Shown here: piece after piece, positions 4,408 through 5,765 of the stretch
How the letters are laid out: each line of letters begins with the position of its first letter
How positions within the stretch are numbered: the first letter of the stretch is position 1
Origin: CAZILN01 sp964540005
GTDB taxonomy: Bacteria > Bacteroidota > Bacteroidia > Bacteroidales > SM23-62
Assembly: GCA_964540005.1 (NCBI GenBank)
Contig: CAZILN010000001.1
Coordinates: 1 to 5,765 of the forward strand
Direction of reading: 5' to 3'
Length of the DNA: 5,765 nt
The notes under the pieces: generated by a model
The model's input: only the letters and a program-made list of their open reading frames with translations
Databases searched by the model: none
Told to the model about the DNA's origin: nothing
Made by a program: the position numbers and the translations under genes

Positions 4408-5223
4408 ATGAGAAGATTAGCCATATTAATCCTGTCAGCTTTTTTAGGCTATAGCTGTGCTACAGTACGGGTGACTCAAGAGTATGATGCAGAAGTTAAA
4501 AACCAGGAGATTCCGGAAGGGAAAGCCCTGGTGTATATTTTGCGACCATCAACTTATGGTTATGCCGCTTATCGACATGTATATTGTGAGTATCAATACC
4601 TGGGCACACTGGGTATTAAATCATACATTTGCAGGGAGTTCGATCCAGGTGAATATACCTTCATAGTCACGGATAATTATCCAATTAATGAAACGGTGAC
4701 TTTAACTCTTGAACCTGATAAAGAATACTTCTTGAAAATGGTGGTTAAACATTTAACAACAGTCTCAAGAAATGCCTTTTCACTGGAAGAAATTCCAGCT
4801 GACAGGGAAAAATCATCCATCCGGAAATGTACATTAACTTCGATCCCTCCTTATATCACGGTCCTGACCAGCCTATCTCCCAATACCCTGTCCGGAACAT
4901 TTGTAAAATTTGATGATAATTACCTGTACTTAAATCAGGCAGGGAATACATTGAAAATAAATATTCAGTCTATTATCACCATAAGTAATAATTCGACTAA
5001 GACTGATGATCCTATTTTCTTAAAGAATGAGAATGATTACCTCTATATGCTTGGTTTTATATGGCCCGGAAGCAAGGAAGAATTTAAGCGGTTCAACGCT
5101 TCAAGAAATAAATACTGGGATCTTTACAGGATATATGATGCTGATTTTAACCCGGTTCCTTTTTTCAATCCTCTGAAAGATATTGTGGAAATCAATAATG
5201 CAAATGATTTCCCGTATAAGTGA
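4408..5223 (+). CDS. Lipoprotein with DUF2846-like domain
   Basis: This 271-residue protein starts with MRRLAILILSAFLGYSC. The hydrophobic stretch and cysteine 17 form a relaxed Bacteroidota lipobox (GYSC), so the protein is probably lipidated and held at the outer membrane. Residues about 34-112 resemble DUF2846: IPEGKALVYILRPSTYG, a YLGTLG turn, then a REFDPGEYTF strand and LEPDKEYFLKM, the usual order of this small beta domain. Residues about 157-194 (LSGTFVKFDDNYLYLNQAG then a basic beta strand) look like a compact Sm/SH3-type beta segment, which is less certain. The C-terminus is rich in aromatic residues and has no recognised domain. The function of DUF2846 lipoproteins is unknown. The next gene follows after 34 bp on the same strand, suggesting an operon of two envelope proteins. 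Confidence 0.8.
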   Translation: MRRLAILILSAFLGYSCATVRVTQEYDAEVKNQEIPEGKALVYILRPSTYGYAAYRHVYCEYQYLGTLGIKSYICREFDPGEYTFIVTDNYPINETVTLTLEPDKEYFLKMVVKHLTTVSRNAFSLEEIPADREKSSIRKCTLTSIPPYITVLTSLSPNTLSGTFVKFDDNYLYLNQAGNTLKINIQSIITISNNSTKTDDPIFLKNENDYLYMLGFIWPGSKEEFKRFNASRNKYWDLYRIYDADFNPVPFFNPLKDIVEINNANDFPYK

Positions 5224-5257
5224 TTCCGAATAATTGAAAACCCCCACTTCAATTTCT

Positions 5258-5765
5258 ATGAAAAGCAATCTAAAATTTAACAGGGGCTGTTGTTTATGGC
5301 TTTTGATAAACATAATGCTAATCGTTCAGGTAAATGGACAGGACTTGGGCAATAATTCGCATTCCATGTTCTTTACTAAAGAAAAAATAGGGATAGGTGT
5401 CCCAAGGCTTTCAGTTTACGGAGGTTTAGGGCCGGGGATTTATGATCTGAAATCGGACGAAATAAACAAAGAAGATTATGCTCTGACCAGGGTCTGCCAG
5501 GTTGGGTTAAGATATGGCAAACCGTACCTGGTTAGCAAAAGGCTTTTTCTTTTCGATTTGTCATACAGGTTGATCCTATTGGAGCCGGTTGAATTTGATC
5601 CTACTCTTGAGTATTTTCCTGAACAAGTCAATATCAGCGAACTTTCCATGAATCTGGGAATCACCTTTTTAAATATGGGGGAAAGCTCATTTTTCTATAT
5701 ACTTTTTGGTACAACATACATATTTATTCCTTACTCAACAATGGATGATGCAGGTGAAACTAACA
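5258..5765 (+). CDS. Probable outer-membrane beta-barrel protein, 5' part (runs off the window)
   Basis: An ATG at 5258 opens a frame without stops to the right edge (169 codons visible). The N-terminus MKSNLKFNRG followed by CCLWLLINIMLIVQVNGQD is a signal peptide, with probable cleavage after G27 leaving an N-terminal Q as often seen in Bacteroidota. The mature part alternates hydrophobic and polar residues with aromatic girdles: RLSVYGGLGPGIYDL, CQVGLRYGKPYLV, RLFLFDLSYRLILL, ELSMNLGITFLNM and FFYILFGTTYIFIPY. Each could be a transmembrane beta strand separated by charged turns. This suggests a small outer-membrane barrel of the porin-like type, but no named family was recognised. It lies 34 bp after the lipoprotein gene and is likely co-transcribed. 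No Shine-Dalgarno sequence is seen. Confidence 0.75.
   Translation, partial: MKSNLKFNRGCCLWLLINIMLIVQVNGQDLGNNSHSMFFTKEKIGIGVPRLSVYGGLGPGIYDLKSDEINKEDYALTRVCQVGLRYGKPYLVSKRLFLFDLSYRLILLEPVEFDPTLEYFPEQVNISELSMNLGITFLNMGESSFFYILFGTTYIFIPYSTMDDAGETN

Noticed and set aside
4182..4424. Minus-strand 80-codon ORF upstream of the lipoprotein gene
   Set aside because: No recognised motif; it overlaps the lipoprotein start antisense and is rich in R and S as is common in shadow frames.

Overview
The window most likely comes from a member of the Bacteroidota. The first gene ends in a type IX secretion (Por) C-terminal sorting domain. Two genes have promoter elements of the TAnnTTTG type used by this phylum, Shine-Dalgarno sequences are absent, and the relaxed lipobox and the Q after a predicted signal cleavage site also fit. 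No species can be named.

Layout, left to right. (1) Positions 3-434: the 3' end of a secreted Ig-like-domain protein with a T9SS tail, followed by a weak terminator-like hairpin. (2) Positions 509-2097: a compact unit made of a 45-bp tRNA-Met(CAU) 3'-half fragment, a Bacteroidota promoter, abiEi-abiEii (type IV toxin-antitoxin / abortive-infection pair, ATGA overlap), a terminator hairpin, and a second, better preserved copy of the same tRNA fragment. The two fragments are direct repeats 1,544 bp apart, so the toxin-antitoxin operon looks like a cassette inserted at a tRNA-derived attachment site. No integrase is visible. (3) Positions 2098-2590: no convincing gene, but structured DNA. There is a small cluster of ACTGG-type repeats and a hairpin beside the tRNA fragment, then an array of degenerate repeats of about 24 bp resembling IS21-family ends. 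(4) Positions 2591 to about 4125, minus strand: an XRE-type (HTH_26-like) regulator gene split by a complete 1,193-bp IS630-family element (2734-3926) flanked by TA. The transposase lies in two frames that need a +1 (or -2) shift. The regulator also carries a homopolymer frameshift and an upstream stop, so it is a decayed gene. (5) Positions about 4126-4407: no supported gene. (6) Positions 4408-5765, plus strand: a DUF2846-like lipoprotein followed 34 bp later by the start of a probable outer-membrane beta-barrel protein that runs off the window, likely one operon.

The middle of the window (about 509-4130) reads as an insertion hotspot between cell-envelope genes: repeated integration at tRNA fragments, IS remnants, a defence pair that is still intact, and a regulator that is not. 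The most interesting feature is the tRNA-fragment-bounded AbiE cassette. All alignments were made by eye, without database searches.
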